Of a stretch of DNA of 64,000 nt, positions 54,451 through 63,830 are shown piece after piece (within the stretch, counting starts at the first letter, position 1; every line of letters starts with the position of its first letter). The notes under the pieces are model-generated. The model worked only from the letters and a program-made list of their open reading frames with translations. It had not been told where the DNA came from and did no database searches. Source of the stretch: Flavobacterium sp. SUN052 (lineage in GTDB: Bacteria; Bacteroidota; Bacteroidia; Flavobacteriales; Flavobacteriaceae); the NCBI RefSeq assembly GCF_028867935.1, contig NZ_JAPQNS010000008.1:62001-126000 (forward strand), written 5' to 3'. The translations under genes were made by a program, and so were the position numbers.

Positions 54451-57400
54451 ATGTTACAATCTTTACTTCAGGCTACTGCGAAACTCATGGTTCTGCTCGG
54501 CATTCTGCTTTGGGCTGGCGGAAGTACGCCCATTTTCGGGCAAACCATCCGCGTGCAAGGTCGCGTTCTATCGGCCGCTGACAATCAGGGTTTACCCTCG
54601 GTAAATATTCTGGTTAAAGGAACGGGACAGGGTACAACAACAGACCTCAACGGCAACTATGCACTTGAGGTACCCAGCCAATCCAGCACTCTTGTCTTTA
54701 GCTTTATTGGCTATGTCAGTCAGGAAGTAACAGCTGGTAATCGGAATATCATCAACATCACCCTTGCCGAAAATCCCCGTTCGCTCGACGAAGTTGTTGT
54801 TGTTGGCTATGGTACGGTACGGAAAAGCGACCTGACAGGGTCGGTAACCTCGCTGAAAGCGAATGAGTTGACTCGCGGAGCCAATGCGAACCTGCAGCAG
54901 GCTCTGATTGGCCGCTCCCCAGGGGTGCAGATATACCAGAAAAGTGGCGAGCCAGGTGCAGCCATGAGCATCCAGATTCGAGGAATCACATCGATCACTG
55001 GGAATAATGACCCGCTGTACGTAGTCGATGGATTACCAGTGAACGATGGGACCGCCGTTGGCTCATCAAGCCCGGCTGGAACAACCAGTAATCCCAACAA
55101 CAGGAACCCCCTGAACAGCCTCAACCCGTCGGACATCGAGTCCATTGAAATTTTGAAAGATGCTTCTGCAACGGCTATTTATGGCTCACGGGGAGCTAAT
55201 GGTGTGGTACTGATCACTACAAAACGGGGGAAAGAAGGCCGGCTTCGCGTGGAATATAATGGGACATATGGGGTACAGCAGGTGGCCCGCACCCAGCAAT
55301 ACATGACGGGCGACCAATATACAACGGTCATCAACGAAATTATTGATTTGGGTAAGCTGACTACTCCCAAAGTGACAGCCCCTAATGCCAATACAGATTG
55401 GCAAAGCTTGCTGCTCCGCGATGCACCTATCCAATCGCATGACCTCTCATTCAGCGGGGCAGGCGGCAATACCCGCTATTTTATTTCGGCCGGTTATTTC
55501 AATCAGGACGGAATTATTCTGAAATCTGGCACGACCCGCTACAATGCCCGGGTGAATGTTGAGAACAGTGTGGCGTCCAAATATAGTGTTGGCCTGAGCT
55601 TAAACACGTCCTACACCCGCGACAAGTACAACTCAACTGGCATCGGCCTTAACGACAATGCCAGTGCCTTGTACATGGCTCAGAACTATGATCCTACTGC
55701 CCCACCCTACAATGCCGACGGAACCTTTTACCGCTCACCCCTGATGGCCCCAATGGATAATCCATTGGCAGTTATAAATGGCCAGTACGGCATGGGCGAT
55801 ACGTACCGCACCTTTGGTAACCTCTACGCCGAATATTTTCTGGTGCCATCGCTCTCGGTGAAAGGGCGGGTGGGCGTAGACCTGAACGATAACCAGCGTT
55901 TTTTCTGGATAGACCCCTCAACGCTCACCGGGCTTTCGTACAATGGTTTTGCCGACGTACGTGATGGCAAGCGCGGATACTACCTGACCGAAGCAACTAT
56001 GAATTTCAACAAAACCTTCGGCGAAAATCACCGGATAACGGCGGTCGCCGGTACCACTTATGAGCGCTACACGTCGAGCGTGCTGATTGCCAACTCCCGT
56101 TCATTTGCCCTTCCCGACCTGACCTTCGATGCTCTCGGCACCGGCGACAACACCCTCAACGGTGTGGGCAGCGGGCGACAGGAAAACATTCTGGTGTCGT
56201 ATCTGGGCCGGGTCAACTACTCCTTCAAAGGCAAATACCTGCTTACAGCTTCCCTACGGGCCGACGGCTCGGCTCGGTTTGGCCCCAACAAGCGGTTTGG
56301 CTATTTCCCTTCAGCAGCGCTTGCGTGGCGGATTCACGACGAAGATTTTCTGAAAAATTTGCCCTGGTTGAGCGAGTTGAAACTACGAGCAAGCTACGGC
56401 GCTACCGGAAACCAGCCTACCGGAAATTACCTTTACTTTTCGACGTTTTCGGCGGGTCGGCAGGCTATATTCAATGGCAACCGATCCTCTTCACTCCAAC
56501 CCAGCCGGAGCGCCAATCCCGATTTACAATGGGAATCGGCCGAGCAGGTTGACGCAGGTCTTGATTTTGGGTTTTTCAATGCCCGGTTGACGGGTAGCCT
56601 GGATTATTACAACCGCAAAACCTCCAATTTGCTCTACGACATTCCCCAGCCTGTCAGCACGGGGTTTGGTAGCCGCGTTGAAAATGTGGGGAGTATGCAG
56701 AATTCGGGTCTGGAGCTGGCTCTGAAGGCTATTGTGCTCGACCAGAACGGGCTGAGGATCGATGTAGGTGGTAACCTGACAACGCTGAAAAATAAAGTAT
56801 TGACCCTTGGCAACGTAACCCAGTCCATCGGAACGGCTGCGGGCAACATCAATCAGATTAGCATTCTCAAACCAGGCGAATCTATCGGCGCGTTCTACGG
56901 ATACATTGTCGATGGCGTTTGGCAAACGGGCGACGATTTGAGTCAGGGACAGACTGGGGTGCGGCCTGGCGATTTGAAATACCGCGACATTGATGGCAAC
57001 AAAATCATCAATGCCAGCGACCGGGTCATCATTGGGCAGTCGTTACCCAAGTTCTTTTATGGCTTTAACAGCAGTATCTCATGGAAAGGTCTGGTGGCCG
57101 AAATTTTCTTCGAAGGGTCGCAGGGGGCCAGTATGCTCAACAGTAGCCTCGTTGATTCGTACTACCCGGTCGATTATCGGCGCAACAAACTGGCTGAGCC
57201 GTACCTGAACCGCTGGACGCCAACTAACCCCACAAACGAATACCCTTCGTTTTTACCCAATGATGTGCAGGGCCAACGGCAAGTCAACACAAAAACGGTG
57301 GAAGATGCCTCGTACCTGCGCCTACAGTCTATCCGGTTGTCGTACAAAATTCCGGTGCCGCAAAATCGGTATTTGGGGGGTGCATTTGTATTCGTGAATG

Positions 57401-57540
57401 GACAAAACCTCTACACCTTTACCCGCTACAGTGGTGTAGATCCAGCGGCTAATGCGCTGGGTAGCAACATTGTCCGGGTCGATTATAACACCTATCCGCT
57501 TACCCGCACGCTAACAGCGGGGGTTAATCTGCAATTCTGA
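54451..57540 (+). CDS. SusC3: TonB-linked outer-membrane glycan transporter
   Basis: 1029-residue SusC-family transporter. The signal ends near STPIFGQ (residue 31). The Ig-like domain (IRVQGRVLSAADNQGLPSVNI to about 107) is followed by SLDEVVVVGYGTVRKSDLTGS, a plug (IQIRGITSITGNNDPLYVVDG, then DIESIEILKDASATAIYGSRG) and a barrel ending in NLQF. It is the first gene of a five-gene plus-strand operon running to 63767 with gaps of 36, 26, 34 and -4 bases. HTCS2 is divergent from it, which is the usual arrangement of a regulator and its target. Confidence 0.96.
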   Translation: MLQSLLQATAKLMVLLGILLWAGGSTPIFGQTIRVQGRVLSAADNQGLPSVNILVKGTGQGTTTDLNGNYALEVPSQSSTLVFSFIGYVSQEVTAGNRNIINITLAENPRSLDEVVVVGYGTVRKSDLTGSVTSLKANELTRGANANLQQALIGRSPGVQIYQKSGEPGAAMSIQIRGITSITGNNDPLYVVDGLPVNDGTAVGSSSPAGTTSNPNNRNPLNSLNPSDIESIEILKDASATAIYGSRGANGVVLITTKRGKEGRLRVEYNGTYGVQQVARTQQYMTGDQYTTVINEIIDLGKLTTPKVTAPNANTDWQSLLLRDAPIQSHDLSFSGAGGNTRYFISAGYFNQDGIILKSGTTRYNARVNVENSVASKYSVGLSLNTSYTRDKYNSTGIGLNDNASALYMAQNYDPTAPPYNADGTFYRSPLMAPMDNPLAVINGQYGMGDTYRTFGNLYAEYFLVPSLSVKGRVGVDLNDNQRFFWIDPSTLTGLSYNGFADVRDGKRGYYLTEATMNFNKTFGENHRITAVAGTTYERYTSSVLIANSRSFALPDLTFDALGTGDNTLNGVGSGRQENILVSYLGRVNYSFKGKYLLTASLRADGSARFGPNKRFGYFPSAALAWRIHDEDFLKNLPWLSELKLRASYGATGNQPTGNYLYFSTFSAGRQAIFNGNRSSSLQPSRSANPDLQWESAEQVDAGLDFGFFNARLTGSLDYYNRKTSNLLYDIPQPVSTGFGSRVENVGSMQNSGLELALKAIVLDQNGLRIDVGGNLTTLKNKVLTLGNVTQSIGTAAGNINQISILKPGESIGAFYGYIVDGVWQTGDDLSQGQTGVRPGDLKYRDIDGNKIINASDRVIIGQSLPKFFYGFNSSISWKGLVAEIFFEGSQGASMLNSSLVDSYYPVDYRRNKLAEPYLNRWTPTNPTNEYPSFLPNDVQGQRQVNTKTVEDASYLRLQSIRLSYKIPVPQNRYLGGAFVFVNGQNLYTFTRYSGVDPAANALGSNIVRVDYNTYPLTRTLTAGVNLQF

Positions 57541-57576
57541 TCGACCATTTACGATTCATAATCACCTGACTTTACC

Positions 57577-59040
57577 ATGAAATTTCCAGTTCGATATATT
57601 CTTACAGTGAGCTGCCTTCTATCCCTAACCGCCTGCGAGAAGGCCTTAGAAGTAACTCCTAAAGGGGAATTTTCCCCAGCCAACGTGCTCACATCCGAAG
57701 CGGGCATTAAATCACTGCTGTTTTCGTCCTACGCTCAGGCGCAGACGCAGACCAACTCCCGGTTTGTCATTAACGATTCGGAGGTCTCCACCGACGTTGG
57801 ATTCAACACCGGTGGGGCCGAAAACGGTCAGTTAATCACCCTTGTCAATTTCACCTGGGACCCATCCCTTGGCACGTTCAATGGCGATATGTGGGAACCC
57901 AACTACCGCACCATCCGCGATGCGAACGGGGTAATTGAAAATATCGATAAGGTCAATACCTCCGATGCCGTTAAGAAATTGTTCCGGGCCGAAGCGCGAG
58001 TGTTGCGGGCAGATGCCTACGCAAAGCTGTACAGTTTCTTCGGGGCGGTGCCACTGAGAACCCCCGCCAACCAGACGGGGCCACTAGCGCGAGCATCCGA
58101 CGCGGAGATAAAAACGTTTATCGAAACCGAAATTAGCCAGTCGCTGGCCGATTTACCTGATCCTGGCAAAGAAGAGTCGTGGGGCCGCTACAATAAAGGA
58201 ATTGCCAACGCGATTCTGGCCAAATTTTACCTCAACACCAAACAGTGGCAGAAAGCCGCAGACGCGGCTAAAGCGGTTATGGACTTCAACTATTACGCGT
58301 TGAATTCGAATTACGCAACCATGTTTCGAATAGAAAACGAAGGAGCCACCAACCGCGAAATGATTCTGGTGTTGCAATGTCGTCCCGAAGATCCCTTTGG
58401 TAACTGGTATCAGGCCGGTGCGTTGCCTGCTGCTTACAAAAGCAGTCCTCAGTTTCCGAACTACGTTTATAAAACGACCATGTCGAACTTTGCCACCCAA
58501 TACCGGCTTCGCACAGCCTTTACTAAAAGTTTTGCCCCCATAGACAAGCGTCTGGAGCTAATTTGTACCAGCTATATCAATAACAGCAACCAGACGGTCG
58601 ATATTTCGACGGGTGACAATGCCCGCAGCTTTAAATATTGGGATAACAATACGGTTGGCAATAACAGCGGAACCGACGTTCCAGTGATCCGTTACGCTGA
58701 CATTCTGCTCACCCGCGCCGAAGCCCTGAACGAACTGAACGGCCCCACTGCCGAGGCCTTTACGCTTATCAACGCCGTTAGAACGCGCGCGGGTATCCCC
58801 AACCTAACCCTGAACGACACGCCAGCAAAAGATGCTTTTCGCACGGCCATATTCCGCGAACGCGGCTGGGAGTTTGTGGCTGAAGGGAAACGACGGGAAG
58901 ACCTCATCCGGCAGGGTACATTTATTTCACTGGCGCTGGCCCGGGGCGTAGCTAACGCCAAACCCGAGCGTGAATTGTTCCCTATTCCGCAGGTTGAAAT
59001 TGATGCCAATCCGCTTTGTTTGCAAAATCCCGGTTACTAA
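57577..59040 (+). CDS. SusD3: surface glycan-binding lipoprotein
   Basis: 487-residue SusD/RagB lipoprotein with the signal MKFPVRYILTVSCLLSLTAC (lipobox Cys20). FRAEARVLRADAYAKLYSFFGAVPL, KGIANAILAKFYLNTKQW, IRYADILLTRAEALNEL, ERGWEFVAEGKRREDLIRQGTF and the C-terminal LFPIPQVEIDANPLCLQNPGY are family features. It forms the outer-membrane glycan import complex with SusC3. Confidence 0.95.
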   Translation: MKFPVRYILTVSCLLSLTACEKALEVTPKGEFSPANVLTSEAGIKSLLFSSYAQAQTQTNSRFVINDSEVSTDVGFNTGGAENGQLITLVNFTWDPSLGTFNGDMWEPNYRTIRDANGVIENIDKVNTSDAVKKLFRAEARVLRADAYAKLYSFFGAVPLRTPANQTGPLARASDAEIKTFIETEISQSLADLPDPGKEESWGRYNKGIANAILAKFYLNTKQWQKAADAAKAVMDFNYYALNSNYATMFRIENEGATNREMILVLQCRPEDPFGNWYQAGALPAAYKSSPQFPNYVYKTTMSNFATQYRLRTAFTKSFAPIDKRLELICTSYINNSNQTVDISTGDNARSFKYWDNNTVGNNSGTDVPVIRYADILLTRAEALNELNGPTAEAFTLINAVRTRAGIPNLTLNDTPAKDAFRTAIFRERGWEFVAEGKRREDLIRQGTFISLALARGVANAKPERELFPIPQVEIDANPLCLQNPGY

Positions 59041-59066
59041 CCCGGATCAACTTTAACTAAACGGCT

Positions 59067-60770
59067 ATGAAAATAAACCAGATTCCGCTATTGGTTCTAA
59101 TCATGGGCATCTCGGCCACCTTCTTGTTGCTGAGTGGCTTCGGGAGGGTGGAACCCAAAGCAGTTGACCGGCCCAATATTATCCTGATTATGGCCGACGA
59201 CCTGGGCTTTTCGGACCTGGGGTGCTATGGCGGGGAGGTCAAAACGCCCAATCTGGATTATCTGGCACAGAACGGACTGCGTTACACCCAGTTTTATAAT
59301 ACGTCGCGTTGCTGCCCCACTCGTGCGGCCTTACTCACGGGCCTCTACAATCATCCCGCCGGTATTGGCAAAATGACCGACGATGAGACTCTGCCCGGTT
59401 ACCGGGGTCACCTGACCGAGAACACCGTTACGCTGGCCGAAGTGCTGAAATCGGCGGGTTATCAGACGGGTATGACCGGCAAATGGCACGTTTCGAACAC
59501 CGTGGTGCAGAGAACGCCCACCAATCAACAGGCCTGGCTCAATCATCAGCAGAATTTTGGTGATTTTTCGCCCCTCGATCAGTACCCGACTCGTCGGGGG
59601 TTCGATCGGTATTTTGGCAACATCTGGGGCGTAGTGGACTTCTTCGATCCGTTTAGCTTGGTGAGTGGCGAAAAACCAGTAACCAGTGTTCCCAAAAACT
59701 ATTATCATACGGATGCCATCAGCGACACCTCGGTGGCCTACATCCGGCAGTTTGCGCGTTCAGCCCAGCCGTTTTTTCTCTACGTGGCTGAAACCGCTCC
59801 GCATTGGCCCCTGATGGCACCCGCCGAAGACATCAAAAAATACGAAAACACGTACAAAAGTGGTTGGGACGCCATTCGGAAAGCTCGCTACGACCGAATG
59901 GTTAAACTTGGTCTGATTGATCCTAAAAAAACGGGTCTTTCGGAGCGGTGGGAGCCGGAGCAATCCTGGGAAGCGAACCCGAATAAAGACTGGGATGCGC
60001 GGGCCATGGCCGTTCATGCCGCTATGATCGACCGGATGGATCAGGGTATTGGTCGGATCATTAAGGCTTTGCGCGAAACGGGCGAGCTGGATAATACGCT
60101 GATTCTATTTTTGTCAGACAACGGAGCCAGCCCCGAAAACTGCGCGGCTTACGGCCCCGGATTCGATCGGCCCAGCCAAACTCGCGACGGTCGTCAGATT
60201 GTGTATGATGTGAAGAAAGAAGTTATGCCGGGTGCGCAGACCTCTTTCGTTTCGATTGGGCCACGCTGGGCTAATGTATCAAATACCCCCTATCGGTTGG
60301 CAAAAGCGGAGTCGCATGAGGGGGGTATTCACACTCCACTTGTCGCGTTCTGGCCAAAAGGTATAAAAGCCAAAAAAGGAGGCTTCAGCCAACAGGTGGG
60401 CCATGTTATGGATGTTATGCCCACCCTGATTGAACTGACTGGGGCTACATACCCCAAGACGTACCGGGGCCACACCATTACACCTAGCACGGGCATTAGC
60501 CTGGTGCCTTCATTCAGTGGAAAACGGGGCGGTCACCAGACGCTTTTCAACGAGCATTTTGGAGCGCGCTATGCCCGGTCGGGTCCCTGGAAATTAGTGT
60601 CGACGAGCCGCGATACAACCTGGCAACTTTATAATTTAGCCAACGATGGGTCCGAACAGCGCAATGTAGCGACCCAGTACCCCGACCAAGTGCAGGAGTT
60701 GGCTAATCGCTGGCATGAATGGGCCAAATTGAATACTGTTTTCCCAAAACCCCAGCCCCGGAAACGATAA
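59067..60770 (+). CDS. Secreted arylsulfatase (Cys type)
   Basis: 567-residue type I sulfatase; signal-like N-terminus ending near residue 27. ILIMADDLGFSDLGCYGGEV is the metal motif. The active site is CCPTR: Cys82 is the formylglycine site, followed by AALLTGLYNHPAGIG. MTGKWHVS and LFLSDNGASPENC follow, and YRLAKAESHEGGIHTPLVAFWP is typical of arylsulfatase (S1_4-like) enzymes. The Thr in place of Ser in CxPSR is common in this subgroup. It lies 26 bases after SusD3 in the same operon. Confidence 0.94.
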   Translation: MKINQIPLLVLIMGISATFLLLSGFGRVEPKAVDRPNIILIMADDLGFSDLGCYGGEVKTPNLDYLAQNGLRYTQFYNTSRCCPTRAALLTGLYNHPAGIGKMTDDETLPGYRGHLTENTVTLAEVLKSAGYQTGMTGKWHVSNTVVQRTPTNQQAWLNHQQNFGDFSPLDQYPTRRGFDRYFGNIWGVVDFFDPFSLVSGEKPVTSVPKNYYHTDAISDTSVAYIRQFARSAQPFFLYVAETAPHWPLMAPAEDIKKYENTYKSGWDAIRKARYDRMVKLGLIDPKKTGLSERWEPEQSWEANPNKDWDARAMAVHAAMIDRMDQGIGRIIKALRETGELDNTLILFLSDNGASPENCAAYGPGFDRPSQTRDGRQIVYDVKKEVMPGAQTSFVSIGPRWANVSNTPYRLAKAESHEGGIHTPLVAFWPKGIKAKKGGFSQQVGHVMDVMPTLIELTGATYPKTYRGHTITPSTGISLVPSFSGKRGGHQTLFNEHFGARYARSGPWKLVSTSRDTTWQLYNLANDGSEQRNVATQYPDQVQELANRWHEWAKLNTVFPKPQPRKR

Positions 60771-60804
60771 ACACACCATTTGTAAACCATTACTAGTTAA
60801 GCGG

Positions 60805-62610
60805 ATGAATTTACTAAAAACAGCCCTGGGGTTGATCGGGTATTTTGTTGCCCTAACCAACGGATTTGGGCAACAACGTAACTACCACCCCTCGATGGAC
60901 GAAGCCGCTGTAACGAACGTTTCGGCCGATGCACAACCCATAAAACCCCTGTTTGATGCTGAGCTAACGGATGTTTACGTGCTACCCTACGCCGGTGCGT
61001 ACTATCTGACCGGTACATCCCCTAAAGGCGAGATTCACCTCTGGTCGTCGCCCGATCTGAAACACTGGACCAAACGGGGCATTATCTGGAATAAACCCGC
61101 TGTTGCCCCACAGATTCATGCTATAAACGGAGTGTTTTACATCGTGTATGCTAAACCGGCGGGCGGTATTGAACTGCTTTCGTCGCCTAAAATTGATGGA
61201 ACATTCAGCCAGCTAAGCACGCTGACAGCTGAAGGTAGCGACCCCGGTTTGTTTGCGGATACAGACGGAAGTGTTTATCTCTACTATGGCGATGGCTGGC
61301 TGGCCCCGCTTTCGCCCGATCTGAAAACCCTCCGGCAGGAGCCCAAAAAAATCACTCCTGCGCCCACCAAAAAAGACAAAAACGACGAGTTCAATTTCCC
61401 CTTTACCTTTAAACGCGATCCACCCGTAACGGACCGGGTGGGTAAACATGGGTCTTTTCTGACAAAAATTGGCACCAAATATTATCTGTTTGCGGGCGAA
61501 GTGACCGGGCGAATGGGCCTGCCCACTGACGACGTGTATTATGCTACTGCCGATCGAATCGACGGCCCCTGGAGCGATCGCAACCTGGTTATTCCGCACG
61601 GTAGTCAGACGGCCGTTTTTGAAGCGAACGGCCAATTATATGCCACATTTTCAGGCAACGACCCCGGCGCGGCCATTCAGCATAAACCAGCCTTGCTTGA
61701 ATTGGTCACCAATGAGCTGGGCCTTTTGCTGCCCTCCGCCAATGTCGTCCTCGAAAAAGGGGTAGTCGGGCGTTCAAAGCCACTGCTGGGCAACGAGCGC
61801 ATGCGGGACCCGTCGGTAACGATGGGGGGTGATGGAAACTATTATGCCGTTGGCACCAAAGATTTTGGCTGGGTGTATCCCGAAGGGGGTATCGAGATGT
61901 GGCGGTCATCTGACCTGACCCGCTGGGAGCCAATGGGGTTCGTCTGGACGTTTGCCAAAGATGGATCGGCCTGGATGAAAAATACCGAACATAAACGGGG
62001 CGACCGAAAAATGCTCTGGGCGCCCGAAGTGGCGTATGTGAAAGGTAATTACTGGATTACGATGTGCATGAACATGGGGAAAACGAGCATTCTTAGAAGC
62101 ACAACGGGCAAACCTGAGGGACCCTATCAGGAAATTGCCACCGCGCCAATTGCCGATGGCATCGACGGGTTTTTGTTTGAGGATGCCGACAAATCGGTGT
62201 ATCTGATTTGGGGCGATGGCAACATTGCCCGAATGAACGAAACCATGAGCGGTTTTGCCGAACCGCCCCGCAAACTTAAGACGGTAAACAACGAACACGT
62301 TGGCTATGAAGGCAACTGCCTGATCAAAGCTAACGGCAAATACATTATGACTGGAGCCGAATGGAATGGACCACTCCGTACAGAAGGCACTTATGACTTA
62401 ATGTATGCCGTATCGGACAACATTTATGGCCCCTACAGCAACCGCAAGGTAGGGATTCCCCATGGCGGGCACAGCACGGTGTTTAGAGGTAAAAACGGGC
62501 AATGGTATTCGACAATTTTCGGTAACGACCGTACCGCTCCCTTCCGGCGCAGGCTCGGCATTGTTCCGTTGACTATTTCAAACGATTTCACACTAAAACC
62601 ACAGGAATGA
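60805..62610 (+). CDS. Double GH43-like propeller protein
   Basis: 601 residues, signal ending near NGFGQ (residue 23). Two five-bladed GH43-like propellers lie in tandem: N-terminal about 45-310 (AELTDVYVLPYAGAYYLTG, SDPGLFADTDGSVYLYYGDG) and C-terminal about 325-600 (MRDPSVTMGGDGNYYAVGT, APEVAYVKGNYWITMCMN, GIDGFLFEDADKSVYLIWGDG). The RDPSV Asp and the APEV/IDGF segments suggest the second propeller is closer to a working GH43, while the first has lost the usual DP start. Its ATGA end overlaps the next gene. Confidence 0.85.
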   Translation: MNLLKTALGLIGYFVALTNGFGQQRNYHPSMDEAAVTNVSADAQPIKPLFDAELTDVYVLPYAGAYYLTGTSPKGEIHLWSSPDLKHWTKRGIIWNKPAVAPQIHAINGVFYIVYAKPAGGIELLSSPKIDGTFSQLSTLTAEGSDPGLFADTDGSVYLYYGDGWLAPLSPDLKTLRQEPKKITPAPTKKDKNDEFNFPFTFKRDPPVTDRVGKHGSFLTKIGTKYYLFAGEVTGRMGLPTDDVYYATADRIDGPWSDRNLVIPHGSQTAVFEANGQLYATFSGNDPGAAIQHKPALLELVTNELGLLLPSANVVLEKGVVGRSKPLLGNERMRDPSVTMGGDGNYYAVGTKDFGWVYPEGGIEMWRSSDLTRWEPMGFVWTFAKDGSAWMKNTEHKRGDRKMLWAPEVAYVKGNYWITMCMNMGKTSILRSTTGKPEGPYQEIATAPIADGIDGFLFEDADKSVYLIWGDGNIARMNETMSGFAEPPRKLKTVNNEHVGYEGNCLIKANGKYIMTGAEWNGPLRTEGTYDLMYAVSDNIYGPYSNRKVGIPHGGHSTVFRGKNGQWYSTIFGNDRTAPFRRRLGIVPLTISNDFTLKPQE

Positions 62611-63767
62611 AACCTTTTTCGTACGTATTGGCCTTGCTGCTCACCACCCTGAGCCATACGCTTCTGGCTCAGATTCTGGGCGCTAACTTCAACCACAACG
62701 CCGAAATTTTAGACATAGCTTATCTGAAACAATCGGGAACGGCCTGGGTGAGGGCTACTCCCCGCATTCTGGATTATGCAGAGGGAAAACTCTCGGTTCA
62801 GAACGACCCGGCCAACAATAAACTGATCGAAGCAAGTCGGCAGGGCTATAAACTCGTGTTTGGTTTTCGCTGGGATTTTGCCATGCGCAAACAGCGAATT
62901 CCTCTCCCCGGTTCACCCGAAGAAACCCGGCTTTTTGCCGTAGAGCGGCAATTGCTGGAGCAGGTTGGTCCTTACGTGGATGTGTTTACGCTGGGTAACG
63001 AGCCAAATCTGGAAACCTTGTCCGAAGACATGAATCCTGACGCAACCGGAGTCATTCCGCTGGTCCGGTTCATGCAACGGCAACTGGAACAGGTAGTGGA
63101 GCCGTATTTTAAAGCCCGGAGCGGACAGCCTTATCCCCAAATTTTTCTGGGATCGCTGCCTGCCCTGTTCGAGAAAAAGCAGCAACAAATACCCGCTAAC
63201 GCGGCAATGATTCGGATGGCACAAAACGACCCACGTATTGCAGGCATGGACCTTCACCTGCATATTCTGAATTTCAAACAGGTGGAGGAAGCGTTTGCAT
63301 TTACCCGCGCCATTATGCCGCAGAAACCAATTATAGTCACCGAGTTTTCGTTGCACCGGCTTTTTTTGGCCCACCGCACTGATTCATTGGGCTGCACTCC
63401 GACAGGGATGGCATTTGCCAAACAATACAAGCGTGACCCCGCCATGAAAGTCTATGAATGGTGTGGTATTGCGAACCGAAACGGGGTCAGCCCTGCCGAA
63501 TGGGAAGCCATGTTTTCGTCGCGATCCTGGTACATTCCGCATTACCTAAACCAATTTGACGCGGCTTTCAAACAAAACGGCGTGACGATTGCAACGTACC
63601 CGCTTTTTCAGCAATCGTGCCCCGAAAACATGACTCCTGATTCGCCCATGTGGTTTGTTAATCCCATTTTCTGCCAGAAATCATTACAAAAGCAACCAAA
63701 CGGGTTGTATTCAGCCAATCCACTTTCGTTTGATGATTTCCGAAAAATGGCTTCGAAGCGTAATTGA
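62607..63767 (+). CDS. Putative clan GH-A glycoside hydrolase
   Basis: 386 residues with a signal ending near TLLAQ (residue 22). The chain reads as a TIM barrel: ILGANFNHNAEILDIAYLKQSG, WVRATPRILDY, VDVFTLGNEPNLET with Asn131-Glu132 at the strand-4 acid/base position, GMDLHLHIL, and KPIIVTEFSLH with Glu246 as the strand-7 nucleophile. This Asn-Glu/Glu arrangement is the clan GH-A signature (GH5, GH30, GH39, GH79 and others). I cannot assign the family. It is the last gene of the SusC3 operon, coupled by a 4-base overlap. Confidence 0.78.
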   Translation: MKPFSYVLALLLTTLSHTLLAQILGANFNHNAEILDIAYLKQSGTAWVRATPRILDYAEGKLSVQNDPANNKLIEASRQGYKLVFGFRWDFAMRKQRIPLPGSPEETRLFAVERQLLEQVGPYVDVFTLGNEPNLETLSEDMNPDATGVIPLVRFMQRQLEQVVEPYFKARSGQPYPQIFLGSLPALFEKKQQQIPANAAMIRMAQNDPRIAGMDLHLHILNFKQVEEAFAFTRAIMPQKPIIVTEFSLHRLFLAHRTDSLGCTPTGMAFAKQYKRDPAMKVYEWCGIANRNGVSPAEWEAMFSSRSWYIPHYLNQFDAAFKQNGVTIATYPLFQQSCPENMTPDSPMWFVNPIFCQKSLQKQPNGLYSANPLSFDDFRKMASKRN

Positions 63768-63830
63768 AAACTATATTAGGCATCAGACAACTATTGCTAG
63801 GCTAAAGAAGTACGGCCCCGAGTAGCAATG

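Noticed and set aside
63793..63829. 7-bp inverted repeat (ATTGCTA/TAGCAAT) between convergent genes
   Set aside because: The 23-base loop and short stem without a T-run make it too weak to call a terminator.
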